Numbered from the stretch's first letter, positions 15,778 through 25,432 are shown. The stretch: DNA of 64,000 bases from JADLGL01 sp050184415 (GCA_050184415.1 JBFXAJ010000002.1:62001-126000), one strand, 5' to 3'. Made by a program: numbers and translations. The notes: generated by a model from the letters alone, not told the origin.

Positions 15778-15860
15778 TCACAAAACTCCCTGTCGCCCGC
15801 GAGCGACCGACACTTTGACGAGGAGGGCCGCCATGGGCGACCCTCCGACCTTGTTCTGCC

Positions 15861-17507
15861 CTACTTGATGCGGGGCAGCGTTTCCCAGGTGTGGAAGGGC
15901 GGCGGCGAAGCCAGCTTCCACTCGAGCGTGGTGGCGCCCGCACCCCACGGATTGGCGCCCGCCGCGCGCTTCCGGGCGAAGCCCTGGAACACGCAGATCA
16001 GGAAGACGATGACGCCGACGGTCGAGATGTACGAGCCGATGGACGAGACCATGTTCCAGCCCGCGAACGCATCCGGGTAGTCGACGTAGCGGCGGGGCAT
16101 GCCGGCGAGGCCGAGGAAGTGCTGCGGGAAGAAGGTGAGGTTCGCGCCGATGAACATCAGCCAGAAGTGCAGCTTGCCGAGGGTCTCGTTATAAACGTAG
16201 CCCGTCATCTTCGGGTACCAGTAGTACCAGCCGGCGAAGATCGCGAAGACGGCTCCGAGCGACAGCACGTAGTGGAAGTGCGCGACCACGTAGTAGGTGT
16301 CGTGCACCGCGCGGTCGAAGCCGGCATTGGCAAGCTGCACGCCGGTGACGCCACCGAGCGTGAAGAGGAAGATGAAGCCGATCGCCCACAGCATCGGGGT
16401 CCGAAGCTCGATCGAGCCGCCCCACATCGTGGCGATCCACGAGAACACCTTCACGCCCGTCGGCACCGCGATGACCATCGTGGCGGCGACGAAGTAGGCC
16501 TGCGCCTCGAGCGAGATGCCGGCGGTGAACATGTGGTGCGCCCACACCACGAAGCCGATGAAGCCGATGGCGACCATGGCGTAGGCCATGCCGAGATAGC
16601 CGAAGATGGGCTTCTTCGAGAACGTCGAGATGATGTGGGAGATCATGCCGAAGCCCGGCAGGATCAGGATGTACACCTCAGGATGGCCGAAGAACCAGAA
16701 GAGGTGCTGGTAAAGGACCGGATCGCCGCCGCCCACCGTGCCATCGGCGCGGATGTCGGATGGCGAGAAGAAGGTCGTACCGAAATTGCGGTCGGTCAGG
16801 AGCATGGTGATCGCGCCGGCGAGAACCGGGAGCGACAGCACCAGCAGGAACGCCGTCACCAGGATCGACCATACGAACAGCGGCATCTTGTGGAGCGTCA
16901 TGCCCGGTGCGCGCATGTTGAAGATCGTGGTGATGAAGTTGATCGCGCCAAGGATCGACGACGCACCCGCGAGGTGGAGCGAGAGGATCGCGAAGTCGAC
17001 CGCGGGCCCTGGCATGCCGGACGTCGAGAGCGGCGCGTAGACCGTCCAGCCGCCGCCGACGCCGGGATCGGTGCCGCCGCCGGAGCTCGGCATGAACAGC
17101 GAGATCAGGAGGAGGAGGAGCGCGGGCGGGAGCAGCCAGAACGAGATGTTGTTCATGCGCGGGAACGCCATGTCCGGCGCGCCGATCATGAGCGGGACGA
17201 TCCAGTTGCCGAAGCCGCCGATCATCGCCGGCATGACCATGAAGAACACCATGATCAGACCGTGAGCGGTCACGAACACGTTGAACGTGTGCGGGTTGCT
17301 GAAGACCTGCATGCCCGGCTGCATCAGCTCGATGCGCATGCCGATCGACAGGGCACCACCGATCAGACCGCCGATGATGGCGAAGATCAGGTACATCGTG
17401 CCAATGTCTTTGTGGTTGGTCGAATAGACCCACCGCCGCCACCCGGTCGGATGGTGGTCGTGCTCTTCGTGGGCGTGGCCCCCATGAGCCGCTGCGTAAC
17501 CCGACAT
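15861..17507 (-). CDS. ctaD: Cytochrome c oxidase subunit I
   Basis: Catalytic heme a/a3-CuB subunit of aa3 oxidase. 548 residues and 12 membrane helices. Visible: HGLIMVFFMVMPAMIGGFGN around the low-spin heme ligand; FWFFGHPEVYILILPGFGMI with the CuB histidine and the cross-linked tyrosine; VWAHHMFTAG with the two CuB histidines; and VVAHFHYVLS with the heme a3/a histidines. A histidine-rich N-terminus (HGGHAHEEHDHHPTG) is typical of alphaproteobacteria. Sixty-three bases separate it from ctaC upstream. Confidence 0.97.
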   Translation of the reverse strand: MSGYAAAHGGHAHEEHDHHPTGWRRWVYSTNHKDIGTMYLIFAIIGGLIGGALSIGMRIELMQPGMQVFSNPHTFNVFVTAHGLIMVFFMVMPAMIGGFGNWIVPLMIGAPDMAFPRMNNISFWLLPPALLLLLISLFMPSSGGGTDPGVGGGWTVYAPLSTSGMPGPAVDFAILSLHLAGASSILGAINFITTIFNMRAPGMTLHKMPLFVWSILVTAFLLVLSLPVLAGAITMLLTDRNFGTTFFSPSDIRADGTVGGGDPVLYQHLFWFFGHPEVYILILPGFGMISHIISTFSKKPIFGYLGMAYAMVAIGFIGFVVWAHHMFTAGISLEAQAYFVAATMVIAVPTGVKVFSWIATMWGGSIELRTPMLWAIGFIFLFTLGGVTGVQLANAGFDRAVHDTYYVVAHFHYVLSLGAVFAIFAGWYYWYPKMTGYVYNETLGKLHFWLMFIGANLTFFPQHFLGLAGMPRRYVDYPDAFAGWNMVSSIGSYISTVGVIVFLICVFQGFARKRAAGANPWGAGATTLEWKLASPPPFHTWETLPRIK

Positions 17508-17570
17508 CTTCTTGTCCGCTCCCTGAACCTTAGCTAGGCCGGCGCACCGGCCTTTGACCCACGCTGCCCG

Positions 17571-18497
17571 TTAGCGAGCCGCCACCTGCGCGGCGGCGAT
17601 CCTCTCGGCTTCCCACTGGTCGAGAAGCGCCCTGGCGTTCTGCACGCTCGTCGACGCGGCCTCGACCCACTGGGCGAACTGCTCCTGGCTGACGACGCGA
17701 AGCTCGATCGGCATGTTGTAGTGCTCGCGGCCGCAGAGCTCCGAGCACTGGCCGTAGAAGATGCCCTCGCGCTCCGCGAGGAACCACGATTCGGTGATGC
17801 GGCCCGGGACGGCGTCGAGCTTCACGCCCATGTGGTTGAGCGAGAAGGCGTGGATGACGCCGGTCGGCGCGCCGGTGACCTGCATGCGGATGACGGTGTC
17901 GACCGGAACGACCATCGGCAGATTGACCGCGAGCAGCCGCGGCTCGGCGTCGCGAAGCGGGGTCGAGGTGAACTCGCGGATGCCGTTGTCGGGATATTCG
18001 TAGCCCCAGTACCACTGGTAGCCGGTCGCCTTGACCGTGATCGCCGCAGCCGGATCGTAGTCGTCGATCGCGCGCGCCGGATCGTACTGCGCGAAGAGGA
18101 GCGAGAAGGATGGGATTGCGATGCCGACAAGGATGAGGACCGGGACGACGGTCCACAGCACCTCGACCAGCGTGTTGTGCGTCGTCTTCGACGGCGTCGG
18201 ATTCCGCCGCGCATTGTAGCGGATCATGACCCAGCCGAGCAGGGCCATCACGAAGAGCGTGATCAGGGTGATCACGATCATCACGCCGTTATTGAAATTG
18301 ATGATCCGTTCCATGATCGGAGAGGCGGGCTCGCCGAAATAGACCTGAAAGTCGGTGGCGTGCGGCTCAACCCCTGGAACCGCCTCCTGTGCCAGAGCGA
18401 CCGCCGGCATAGCCAGCAGAGTTCCCGCGGCCGCCAAAAGGCGCGCTGCCCGTCCCATCTTCACCATCCCTCTGGTCACTTGCCCCAAGCTCTCCAT
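17571..18497 (-). CDS. ctaC: Cytochrome c oxidase subunit II
   Basis: Carries the CuA centre that accepts electrons from cytochrome c. 308 residues: signal peptide (cleavage near VALAQ), two membrane helices, then a periplasmic cupredoxin domain with GYQWYWGYEYPD and the CuA motif CSELCGREHYNMP plus a distal histidine. First gene of the oxidase cluster; its promoter must lie in 18498-18809. ATG 18497 used; in-frame ATGs at 18467 and 18458 would give a shorter leader. Confidence 0.95.
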   Translation of the reverse strand: MESLGQVTRGMVKMGRAARLLAAAGTLLAMPAVALAQEAVPGVEPHATDFQVYFGEPASPIMERIINFNNGVMIVITLITLFVMALLGWVMIRYNARRNPTPSKTTHNTLVEVLWTVVPVLILVGIAIPSFSLLFAQYDPARAIDDYDPAAAITVKATGYQWYWGYEYPDNGIREFTSTPLRDAEPRLLAVNLPMVVPVDTVIRMQVTGAPTGVIHAFSLNHMGVKLDAVPGRITESWFLAEREGIFYGQCSELCGREHYNMPIELRVVSQEQFAQWVEAASTSVQNARALLDQWEAERIAAAQVAAR

Positions 18498-18571
18498 GAA
18501 CCCCGTGCCACCCCTGCGAAAGCCCCGCGCCGGAGCAGCCGGTTATCCATCCCGGCCGGGCGGCGCAAGCG

Positions 18572-18588
18572 GCGCAACGTCGTTGCGC
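18572..18588. promoter_or_regulatory. Perfect palindrome in the ctaC/ialB divergent region
   Basis: GCGCAACG and its inverse CGTTGCGC with one base between (8+1+8). It lies 75 bases upstream of ctaC inside the 312-base divergent gap 18498-18809, the only likely promoter region for both the oxidase operon and the ialB pair. Apart from this and the inverted repeat at 18793-18807, nothing else is recognised in the gap. Regulator unknown. Confidence 0.4.
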
Positions 18589-18792
18589 AGCCAGCCGCTA
18601 CGGTATAGGCCGAAGCGATAACTCCCCCTCCCCGGCCGCAGCGAGACAGAAACCACAAAGGTCATCCGCCTCGCAATGCCTCCCAACAAGGCACGATGCG
18701 GCATTTTTGCAGCAGGTCTTGAACCGGCCCCTTTGCCGCCTCGTTCGCGGTCTTGGATTCCGTTAGCAGCGCCCCCGGACGGCGGCAACTAG

Positions 18793-18807
18793 GATAAGAG
18801 CCTTATC
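18793..18807 (+). promoter_or_regulatory. Short inverted repeat abutting the ialB start
   Basis: GATAAG-AGC-CTTATC ends two bases before ATG 18810, and there is no recognisable Shine-Dalgarno in it. Either an operator or an RNA hairpin that limits ribosome access. Confidence 0.35.
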
Positions 18808-18809
18808 TG

Positions 18810-19343
18810 ATGCGGTTTTTGACTTATGCCCCACTCGGTCCGATTCGCGCAGCGCTTGCCGCTCTTGTCGGCGTGATGACAGTCCTCGCGGCAGCTTCGC
18901 CGGCGGCCGCTCAGGGTCAAACGGTAGGCAATTTCGGCGACTGGCGTGTCGCCTGCGACACGCCCCCGGGGGCCCAGATGCAGCAATGCGCCCTCCTGCA
19001 GCAGGTCACGAGCGACGACCGCGCCAATGTCGGGCTCACCGTCATCGTCCTGAAGACCGCTGACGGGGCATCGACGCTGATGCGGGTGCTGGCCCCGCTG
19101 GGCGTGATCCTGCCGCGCCGCCTCGGGCTTCGCGTCGATGACGCGGACATCGGCGACGTCGAGTTCGTCCGCTGCTTCTATCCGGAGGGCTGTCTTGCCG
19201 AGGTGATCCTCGATGAAGCCCTCCTTGCCCAGCTTTCGGCGGGAACGGAGGCGACGTTCTTTATCTTCCTGACGCCGGAGGAGGCGATCGGCGTTCCGGT
19301 CTCGCTCAATGGCTTCGGCGAAGGCTTTGCCGCGCTCCCGTAA
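18810..19343 (+). CDS. Invasion-associated locus B (IalB) family protein
   Basis: 177 residues with a signal peptide (cleavage after PAAAQ) and the IalB fold signature: NFGDWRVACDTPPG, QQCALLQQV and the late cysteine pair RCFYPEGCLAEV, giving four cysteines for two disulfides, ending in VSLNGFGEGF. IalB was described as an erythrocyte-invasion factor in Bartonella, but relatives are widespread in non-pathogenic Hyphomicrobiales, where their role is unknown. Followed after 10 bases by a paralog. Confidence 0.9.
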   Translation: MRFLTYAPLGPIRAALAALVGVMTVLAAASPAAAQGQTVGNFGDWRVACDTPPGAQMQQCALLQQVTSDDRANVGLTVIVLKTADGASTLMRVLAPLGVILPRRLGLRVDDADIGDVEFVRCFYPEGCLAEVILDEALLAQLSAGTEATFFIFLTPEEAIGVPVSLNGFGEGFAALP

Positions 19344-19353
19344 GGACGCCTCG

Positions 19354-19911
19354 ATGCGCCAGCCAAGGACTCTCCGGCTCCCTCCATCATCTCCGGCCGC
19401 GATTGCGCTTGCGATGGCGGCGATCGCCGGCGGCCCGGCGGCGGCGCAGATGGGTGAAATCGCGGCGACGCACGGCGACTGGCAGATCCGCTGCTTCGTC
19501 GCGGAGGAGGCGCGGGGCACCGAAACCTGCGCCCTCCATCAATTCGTCGCGGCCGAGGAGCGCGACGACGCTGATCTCAGGGTCCTGGTCTGGCGCGATG
19601 AGGATGTCGGTCCCGTCCTCCAGGTCGTGACGCCGCTCGAAGTCCGGCTCCGCGCCCAGGTTTCGGTGACGGTCGATGAGGAGGTCATCGGGCGCATGGA
19701 GTTCGAGCGCTGCAGCGCCGACGGCTGCATCGCCGAGGTCCTGCTCGACGAGGCGGCACTGGAAAGGTTCCGCACCGGCGAGACGGCGGTCTTCGGCTAT
19801 CAGCTCACGACGGATGCCGACGCCAACGCCGCGATCGGGTTCCCGATCCCCCTCAATGGCTTCGCGGAAGGCTTCGACGCCCTCGACAACTGGCCGCCGG
19901 CGGGCGGATGA
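19354..19911 (+). CDS. Invasion-associated locus B (IalB) family protein, second copy
   Basis: 185 residues, signal peptide (cleavage near PAAAQ), then THGDWQIRCF, ETCALHQFV and RCSADGCIAEVLLDEAAL, and the same C-terminal PLNGFAEGFDAL as the gene before it. It is clearly a tandem duplicate that has diverged. The open frame runs upstream into the first copy, but ATG 19354 follows that gene's stop by 10 bases and starts the signal peptide. Its stop overlaps the acetyltransferase start (ATGA), so the three genes form an operon. Confidence 0.9.
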   Translation: MRQPRTLRLPPSSPAAIALAMAAIAGGPAAAQMGEIAATHGDWQIRCFVAEEARGTETCALHQFVAAEERDDADLRVLVWRDEDVGPVLQVVTPLEVRLRAQVSVTVDEEVIGRMEFERCSADGCIAEVLLDEAALERFRTGETAVFGYQLTTDADANAAIGFPIPLNGFAEGFDALDNWPPAGG

Positions 19912-20420
19912 GCCGGCCCGCCGGCGCCATCAGGACCGAGGAAGCAACGCCGGCGGACATCCCGGTGATCGTCCGCATGGCTGCGGAGCTGTCGCGCAAC
20001 GAACGCGATCCCGACACCTATTTCGGCGAAGAGGAGGCCCGTCGCGATCTCTTCGGCGAACGCCGCTGGATTCGCGGCGAAGTCGCGCGCATCGGCGATC
20101 AGCCTGCCGGGATGGCGCTGTGGCACCCGTCCTACGAAACCGCCTGGGCCGCCCGCGGCGCCTTCATCGTGTCGCTCTGGGTCGACGAGCCGTTCCGCCG
20201 CCGGGGAATCGCGACCGCCATCGTCGCCGCCGTGGCGCGCCGCGTCCGGGCAATGGACGGCGAATATCTCTGGTGGGCGTCCAAGCCTTTAAACAAGCGC
20301 GCCCATGCTACATATGCGGCTCTCGGCGCCCTGTCCGAGCAGGTTTTTGCTCACGCATTGATCGGCGAGCAGTTCCTCGCTCTGGCGCGCCGGACGGCCA
20401 TTGACGATCCTGCCGCGTAG
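19908..20420 (+). CDS. GNAT family N-acetyltransferase
   Basis: 170 residues with the GNAT order: early RTEEATPADIPVIVRM strand-helix, central beta-strand FIVSLWVDEPFRRRGIA carrying the acetyl-CoA pyrophosphate motif (R-x-x-G-x-A type), and a late helix NKRAHATYAALGA. It transfers acetyl from acetyl-CoA to an unknown amine. It overlaps the upstream ialB copy by four bases. Confidence 0.85.
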   Translation: MSRPAGAIRTEEATPADIPVIVRMAAELSRNERDPDTYFGEEEARRDLFGERRWIRGEVARIGDQPAGMALWHPSYETAWAARGAFIVSLWVDEPFRRRGIATAIVAAVARRVRAMDGEYLWWASKPLNKRAHATYAALGALSEQVFAHALIGEQFLALARRTAIDDPAA

Positions 20421-20509
20421 CGCGCGGACCGTACCGCTGGCCGCCCTTGATGCGCTGCACTTGATCAGGCGGCCAAAGCGATCGCCCTGGCCCCCAACAG
20501 GAGTTGCCG

Positions 20510-23422
20510 ATGTCCCCTGCTGACGCATTTGAGCTGGTCACCGAGAAGACCGTGCCGGAAGTGGGCTCCAAGGCCTCGCTCTACCGCCACCGCCGCACAG
20601 GCGCCGAGGTCCTCTCCCTCGTCAATGACGACGAGAACAAGGTGTTCGGCATTGCGTTCAGGACCCCGCCGGCCGACTCGACCGGCCTGCCGCACATTCT
20701 CGAACACTCGGTGCTGGGCGGGTCGCGCAAGTACCCGGTGAAGGAGCCCTTCGTCGAGTTGCTGAAGGGGTCGCTCCATACCTTCGTCAACGCGATGACC
20801 TACCCCGACAAGACCAACTACCCGGTCGCGAGCACCAACGAGCGCGACTTCCACAATCTGATGGACGTCTATCTCGATGCGGTCCTCAATCCGCGCATCG
20901 ACCGCCAGACCTTCAGCCAGGAGGGCTGGCACTACGAGCTCGACGGCCCCGACGCGCCGCTCAGTTTCAAGGGCGTCGTGTTCAACGAGATGAAAGGCTA
21001 CTACTCCTCGCCCGACTACCTTATTGCCGGCGCCTCGCAGCGCTCGGTCTATCCCGGCAACCCGTATGGCCACGATGCCGGCGGCGACCCGGCAGCGATT
21101 CCGGACCTCACCTTCGAGCAGTTCCGCGACTTCCACAGCCGCTACTACCACCCGTCCAACGCCCGCATCTTCTTCTATGGCGATGACGACCCGGCCGAGC
21201 GGCTCGCGCACCTCGAGCGGTTCCTCGGCGCCTTCGACCGCGCGCCGGTCGATTCCGAGATTACGCTGCAGCCGCGCCTCAATGAGCCGCGCCACATCCG
21301 CAGCACCTATCCGGCCGCGACCGACCAGCCTCCGAAGTCCTTTGCAACCATCAACTGGATGATCGAGACACCCGCCGATGCGGAGCAGCGGCTCGCGCTC
21401 GACCTCCTCGAACGGGCGATCGTCGGGACGCCCGCCTCGCCGCTCCGAAAGGCGCTGATCGATTCCCGGCTCGGCGAGGGCATCGCCGGCTATGGGCTAC
21501 AGCTCGACTTCCGGCAGCCGCTGTTCTCGATCGGCCTCAAGGGCATGGCGCCCGAGAACGCCGGCAAGGTCGAGCCGCTCGTCCTCGACACCCTGGCGCG
21601 GCTTGCGCGCGAGGGGCTCGCCGCGTCGACGGTCGAGGCCGCGTTCAACACGCTCGAATTCCGCCTTCGCGAGAACAACACCGGCGGCAAGCCGCGCGGC
21701 CTCCAGGTGATGGAACAGGCGCTCGAGACCTGGCTCCACGGCGGCAACCCGTTCGATCTTCTCGAATTCGATGCCCCCCTGAAGAGCCTCAAAGCCCGCC
21801 TCGATTCCGGCGAGCGCGTCCTCGAGAACCTGATCCGCACCGAATTCCTCGACAATCCGCACCGCGCGACGGTAATCCTCGACGCAGATTCGCAGCACAA
21901 CGACCGTCGGAACGCTACCGAGACTGATCGCCTCGGCAAGATCCGAGCCGGCATGAGCACGGCCGATCTCGATACCGTAGTCCGCGAGGCCGAGGAGCTG
22001 GTGCGCCGGCAGGAACTGCCCGACACTCCGGAGGCGCTGGCACGGATTCCGAGCCTCACCCTCGCCGACCTGCCGCGCAGCGTGCAGTTGATCCCGCTCC
22101 ATGTCGGGAGCGTGGCGGGCACGACGGTCCTCTCCCACGACCTGCCCACCCGGCAGATTGTCTATGTCGACGCCGCCTTCGACCTGACCGGGCTTCGCGC
22201 CGAGCTCCTTCCCTATATGGGCATCTTCGGCCGGGCGCTTCTCGAAACCGGCGCCGGCGACGACGACTTCGTCACGCTCTCCGAACGGATCGGCCGGACG
22301 ACGGGTGGCGTCTCCCAGGGCATGTGGACCAGTCCGCGGATCGGACGGTCGGGTCCGGTCTCGCGCCTGATGCTGCGCGCCAAGGCGCTCCCGTCGCAGA
22401 CGGGCGGGATGTTCGACATCCTCAGGAAAGTGCTGCTCGAGGCCCGCATCTTCGATCGCGAGCGCATCCGGCAGATCGTCCGCGAACGGAAGGCGCAGGC
22501 CGAGGCCGCCGTCGCCCGCGGCGGGCACGGCTTCCTCGCCCACCGCATCCGCTCGCAGTATCGTATCGCCGACGCCGCCGACGAGGCGATGACCGGCATC
22601 ACCTTCGTTCGTTTCATCCGTGGCCTCGCCGACAATTTCGACGAGCGCTGGCCGGAGATCGAGAAGGCTTTCACCGAGATCCGCGAGACGCTGATCGCGC
22701 GGAACGGGCTCGTGCTCAACGTCACCGCCGACGCGGACGGCATCGGCCGCGTGGAGCGCGAGCTTTCGGGCTTCGTCGCGGCACTGCCGGCCGGCACCAC
22801 CCGGACGAGCGACTGGGCCGTCCGCGTCGCCTCAGGCGCTGAAGGGTTCTCGGCTCCGCTCCAGGTCGGGTTCGTCGGCAAGGGCGCCGACCTCTTCAAG
22901 CTCGGCTTCCAGCCGAACGGCGCCGCGTCCGTCGTCACCCGGCACCTCGCCCGGACCTGGCTTTGGGAGACGGTCCGCGTGAAGGGCGGCGCGTATGGCG
23001 GAACCGCGCAGCTCGACCGCTTCTCCGGCGTCCTCACCTATCTGTCCTGGAGCGACCCCAACGTCACCGGCACCCTCGACAACTATGACGCCTCTGCGAA
23101 TTTCCTGCGGACGGTCGACCTTTCGGACCAGGAGCTGACCCGGGCCATCATCGGCATGATCTCGGACCTCGACCTCTACCGGCTGCCGGATGCCAAAGGC
23201 CTGACCTCGATGCAGCGCTGGTTGATGGGGATGACGGACGAGATCCGCCAGGCGAACCGCGACGAGGTGCTGGGAACCACCCTCGCCGACTTCCGCGCCT
23301 TCGCCGACGTTCTCGACGCGGTCGCCGCGCAGGGCAACGTCGCGGTCATCGCCTCCGAGGCCGCGCTCAAAGCCGCCAATGCCGAGCGGCAAGGGCTGCT
23401 GACGGTGGCGCCGATCTTCTGA
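20510..23422 (+). CDS. M16C family zinc metallopeptidase (presequence-protease/PreP-like)
   Basis: 970 residues, the size of the full-length one-chain M16C peptidases. The inverted zinc motif HILEH is near residue 60, with the distal glutamate in the FVNAMTYPDKTNYPVAS region. The N-terminal domain is followed by an inactive C-terminal homologue. Family members degrade peptides in a closed chamber; the bacterial substrate is unknown. ATG 20510 has AGGAG seven bases upstream; a TTG two codons above (20504) falls inside that site and is rejected. Confidence 0.92.
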   Translation: MSPADAFELVTEKTVPEVGSKASLYRHRRTGAEVLSLVNDDENKVFGIAFRTPPADSTGLPHILEHSVLGGSRKYPVKEPFVELLKGSLHTFVNAMTYPDKTNYPVASTNERDFHNLMDVYLDAVLNPRIDRQTFSQEGWHYELDGPDAPLSFKGVVFNEMKGYYSSPDYLIAGASQRSVYPGNPYGHDAGGDPAAIPDLTFEQFRDFHSRYYHPSNARIFFYGDDDPAERLAHLERFLGAFDRAPVDSEITLQPRLNEPRHIRSTYPAATDQPPKSFATINWMIETPADAEQRLALDLLERAIVGTPASPLRKALIDSRLGEGIAGYGLQLDFRQPLFSIGLKGMAPENAGKVEPLVLDTLARLAREGLAASTVEAAFNTLEFRLRENNTGGKPRGLQVMEQALETWLHGGNPFDLLEFDAPLKSLKARLDSGERVLENLIRTEFLDNPHRATVILDADSQHNDRRNATETDRLGKIRAGMSTADLDTVVREAEELVRRQELPDTPEALARIPSLTLADLPRSVQLIPLHVGSVAGTTVLSHDLPTRQIVYVDAAFDLTGLRAELLPYMGIFGRALLETGAGDDDFVTLSERIGRTTGGVSQGMWTSPRIGRSGPVSRLMLRAKALPSQTGGMFDILRKVLLEARIFDRERIRQIVRERKAQAEAAVARGGHGFLAHRIRSQYRIADAADEAMTGITFVRFIRGLADNFDERWPEIEKAFTEIRETLIARNGLVLNVTADADGIGRVERELSGFVAALPAGTTRTSDWAVRVASGAEGFSAPLQVGFVGKGADLFKLGFQPNGAASVVTRHLARTWLWETVRVKGGAYGGTAQLDRFSGVLTYLSWSDPNVTGTLDNYDASANFLRTVDLSDQELTRAIIGMISDLDLYRLPDAKGLTSMQRWLMGMTDEIRQANRDEVLGTTLADFRAFADVLDAVAAQGNVAVIASEAALKAANAERQGLLTVAPIF

Positions 23423-23556
23423 TCCTGGCCCGCAGGATCACCGACCTTCTTTCCTCCGAGCTGGCCGTCATGCCCGACGGAGTGGCTGCCAGCCGCAGGC
23501 TCGTCTTCCGCCTGCGCATCCTCATGTTTACGTTGAGCGGCCGCCGCAGCGGCGGC
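23421..23556. other. Intergenic segment with two hairpins
   Basis: Immediately at the peptidase stop, GATCCTG (23421-23427) and CAGGATC (23433-23439) form a 7-bp stem, possibly a weak terminator without T-run. A second perfect palindrome GCCGCCGC-A-GCGGCGGC (23540-23556) ends 22 bases before the antiporter start. No gene is seen in the gap 23423-23578. Confidence 0.35.
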
Positions 23557-23578
23557 GCGATGGCACAAGACCGACCCA

Positions 23579-25432
23579 ATGCCGGAGGCTGTTTCCCACG
23601 GGCTTGACCTGACGCAGGTTGCCGCGCTCCTCGCGGCAGCCGTCATTGCCGTGCCGATCTTCAAGCGCCTCGGCCTCGGCTCGATCATCGGCTATCTCGT
23701 CGCCGGCGTGGTCATCGGCCCGTCGGTCCTCGGGCTCTTCGACGATCCGGAATCGGTGCTCCATTTCGCGGAGCTCGGGATCGTCCTTCTCCTCTTCGTC
23801 ATCGGCCTCGAGATGAAGCCGTCGCGCCTGTGGTCGCTGCGGCGGGACATCCTCGGCGTCGGCTTGTTCCAGGTCGTGCTCTGCATGGCGGTCCTGTCAG
23901 GAGCCGCGATGCTGGCAGGTCTCGACGCGGTCGCGGCCTTCATTGCCGCCGCCGGCTTCACCCTGACCTCGACCGCGATCGTCCTCCAGATCCTCGAAGA
24001 GCGGAACGAGACGACGTCGGCGAAGGGCCAGAAGATCGTGTCGATCCTCCTCCTCGAGGATCTCGCGATCGTGCCGCTTCTCGCGATCGTCGCCTTCCTC
24101 GCGCCGGACACGGCCGAATCCACCGTCCCGATGTGGGTGCAGCTTCTCACGGCCGTGGCGGCAGTCGCCGGCGTCGTCTTCGCCGGCAAATACGTCCTGA
24201 CGCCGCTGTTCCGGATCCTCGCCGCGACCAAGGCACGCGAGATCATGACCGCCGCCGCCCTGCTCGTCGTCCTTGGCGCGGCGATCGCGCTCGACGCCGG
24301 CGGACTGTCAATGGCGATGGGCGCCTTCATCGCCGGCGTCGTGCTGTCGGAATCGAGCTTCCGGCACCAGCTCGAAGCCGACATCGAGCCGTTCCGCGGC
24401 CTCCTTCTCGGGCTGTTCTTCCTCGCTGTCGGCATGTCGCTCGACCTTTCGGTCGTGGCATCCGAATGGATGATCGTCCTCGGCGCCGTGGTCGGCCTGA
24501 TGGCGCTGAAGGGGGCGACCATCTACGGCCTCGCCCGGCTCCTCCGATCGAGCCATCGCGAAGCGCTGCACCGGTCGATGCTGATGGCGCAGGGCGGCGA
24601 GTTCGCCTTCGTCCTCTATGCCACGGCCGGCGGCGTCGGCCTCCTCGACGAGCGGACGCTCGCGATCCTCTCCGCCGCCGTCATCATCTCGATGGCGCTG
24701 ACGCCGCTCGCGCCCCTCCTCTTCCGCTGGGTGCTGCCGAAACCCCCGCCGTCGCTCGAAGGCGTGACGCCCGCCGAAGACCTCGCCGCGGCTGCGCTCG
24801 TCATCGGCTTCGGCCGGTTCGGCCAGATCACCTCGCAGTTCCTGCTCGCACGCGGCGTCGACGTCACCATCATCGACTCCGACCCGGACATGATCCGGAG
24901 TGCCGCCCGCTTCGGCTTCAAGATCTACTATGGCGACGGCACCCGCTCGGACGTCCTCCACGCCGCCGGCGGCCACATCGCCAAGGTCATCCTGGTCTGC
25001 ATTGACGACCGGGCGGCGGCGACCCGGATCGTCGAGATCGTGAAGGAGTCCTACCCGCTGGCGCAGGTCTATGTCCGCAGCTACGACCGCGGGCATTCGA
25101 TCGAGCTGCGGAACCAGGGGGTGGATTTCGAGGTTCGCGAGACGGTCGCTTCCGCGATGATCCTCGGCGAGGCCTCGCTGATCGGCCTCGGCTTCAGCGC
25201 CGAGGAAGCGGCTGAGACCGCCGCCGACGTCCGCCGTCGCGACCTCGAACGGCTCCGGCTCCAGACGATCGAGGGCACCTTCGCCGCCGGCGGCAATCTG
25301 ATGTACCGCCAGGGTCCGGTTCCCACCCCGCTCACCGAGCCGGCCGGCCCCGGCCGCGCCCTCACCGACGAGACCGCCGCCGTGACCCGCGAGGGCGGCA
25401 CTGAGCCGAAGCCCGAGGGAGCCGCGCGCTAG
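23579..25432 (+). CDS. CPA2 monovalent cation:proton antiporter with TrkA-N domain (KefB/KefC-like)
   Basis: 617 residues. The first 390 form about 12 membrane helices (start IIGYLVAGVVIGPSVLGLF; the GLEMKPSRLW turn; the SSFRHQLEADIEPFRGLLLG stretch). The next 130 are a Rossmann RCK/TrkA-N domain with GFGRFGQ and DSDPDMI, where NAD(H) or glutathione adducts may gate the transporter. The C-terminal 100 residues are low-complexity and charged. Exports K+ or Na+ in exchange for protons in pH or electrophile stress (family knowledge). Convergent with pdxH, overlapping by four bases. Confidence 0.92.
   Translation: MPEAVSHGLDLTQVAALLAAAVIAVPIFKRLGLGSIIGYLVAGVVIGPSVLGLFDDPESVLHFAELGIVLLLFVIGLEMKPSRLWSLRRDILGVGLFQVVLCMAVLSGAAMLAGLDAVAAFIAAAGFTLTSTAIVLQILEERNETTSAKGQKIVSILLLEDLAIVPLLAIVAFLAPDTAESTVPMWVQLLTAVAAVAGVVFAGKYVLTPLFRILAATKAREIMTAAALLVVLGAAIALDAGGLSMAMGAFIAGVVLSESSFRHQLEADIEPFRGLLLGLFFLAVGMSLDLSVVASEWMIVLGAVVGLMALKGATIYGLARLLRSSHREALHRSMLMAQGGEFAFVLYATAGGVGLLDERTLAILSAAVIISMALTPLAPLLFRWVLPKPPPSLEGVTPAEDLAAAALVIGFGRFGQITSQFLLARGVDVTIIDSDPDMIRSAARFGFKIYYGDGTRSDVLHAAGGHIAKVILVCIDDRAAATRIVEIVKESYPLAQVYVRSYDRGHSIELRNQGVDFEVRETVASAMILGEASLIGLGFSAEEAAETAADVRRRDLERLRLQTIEGTFAAGGNLMYRQGPVPTPLTEPAGPGRALTDETAAVTREGGTEPKPEGAAR

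Noticed and set aside
15822..15846. Hairpin GGAGGG ... CCCTCC between ctaB and ctaD
   Set aside because: The stem is short with internal mismatches and no T-run; too weak to call a terminator.
23470..23608. Small open frame between the M16C peptidase and the antiporter
   Set aside because: Arg-rich, overlaps the antiporter start, and has no convincing start signal.
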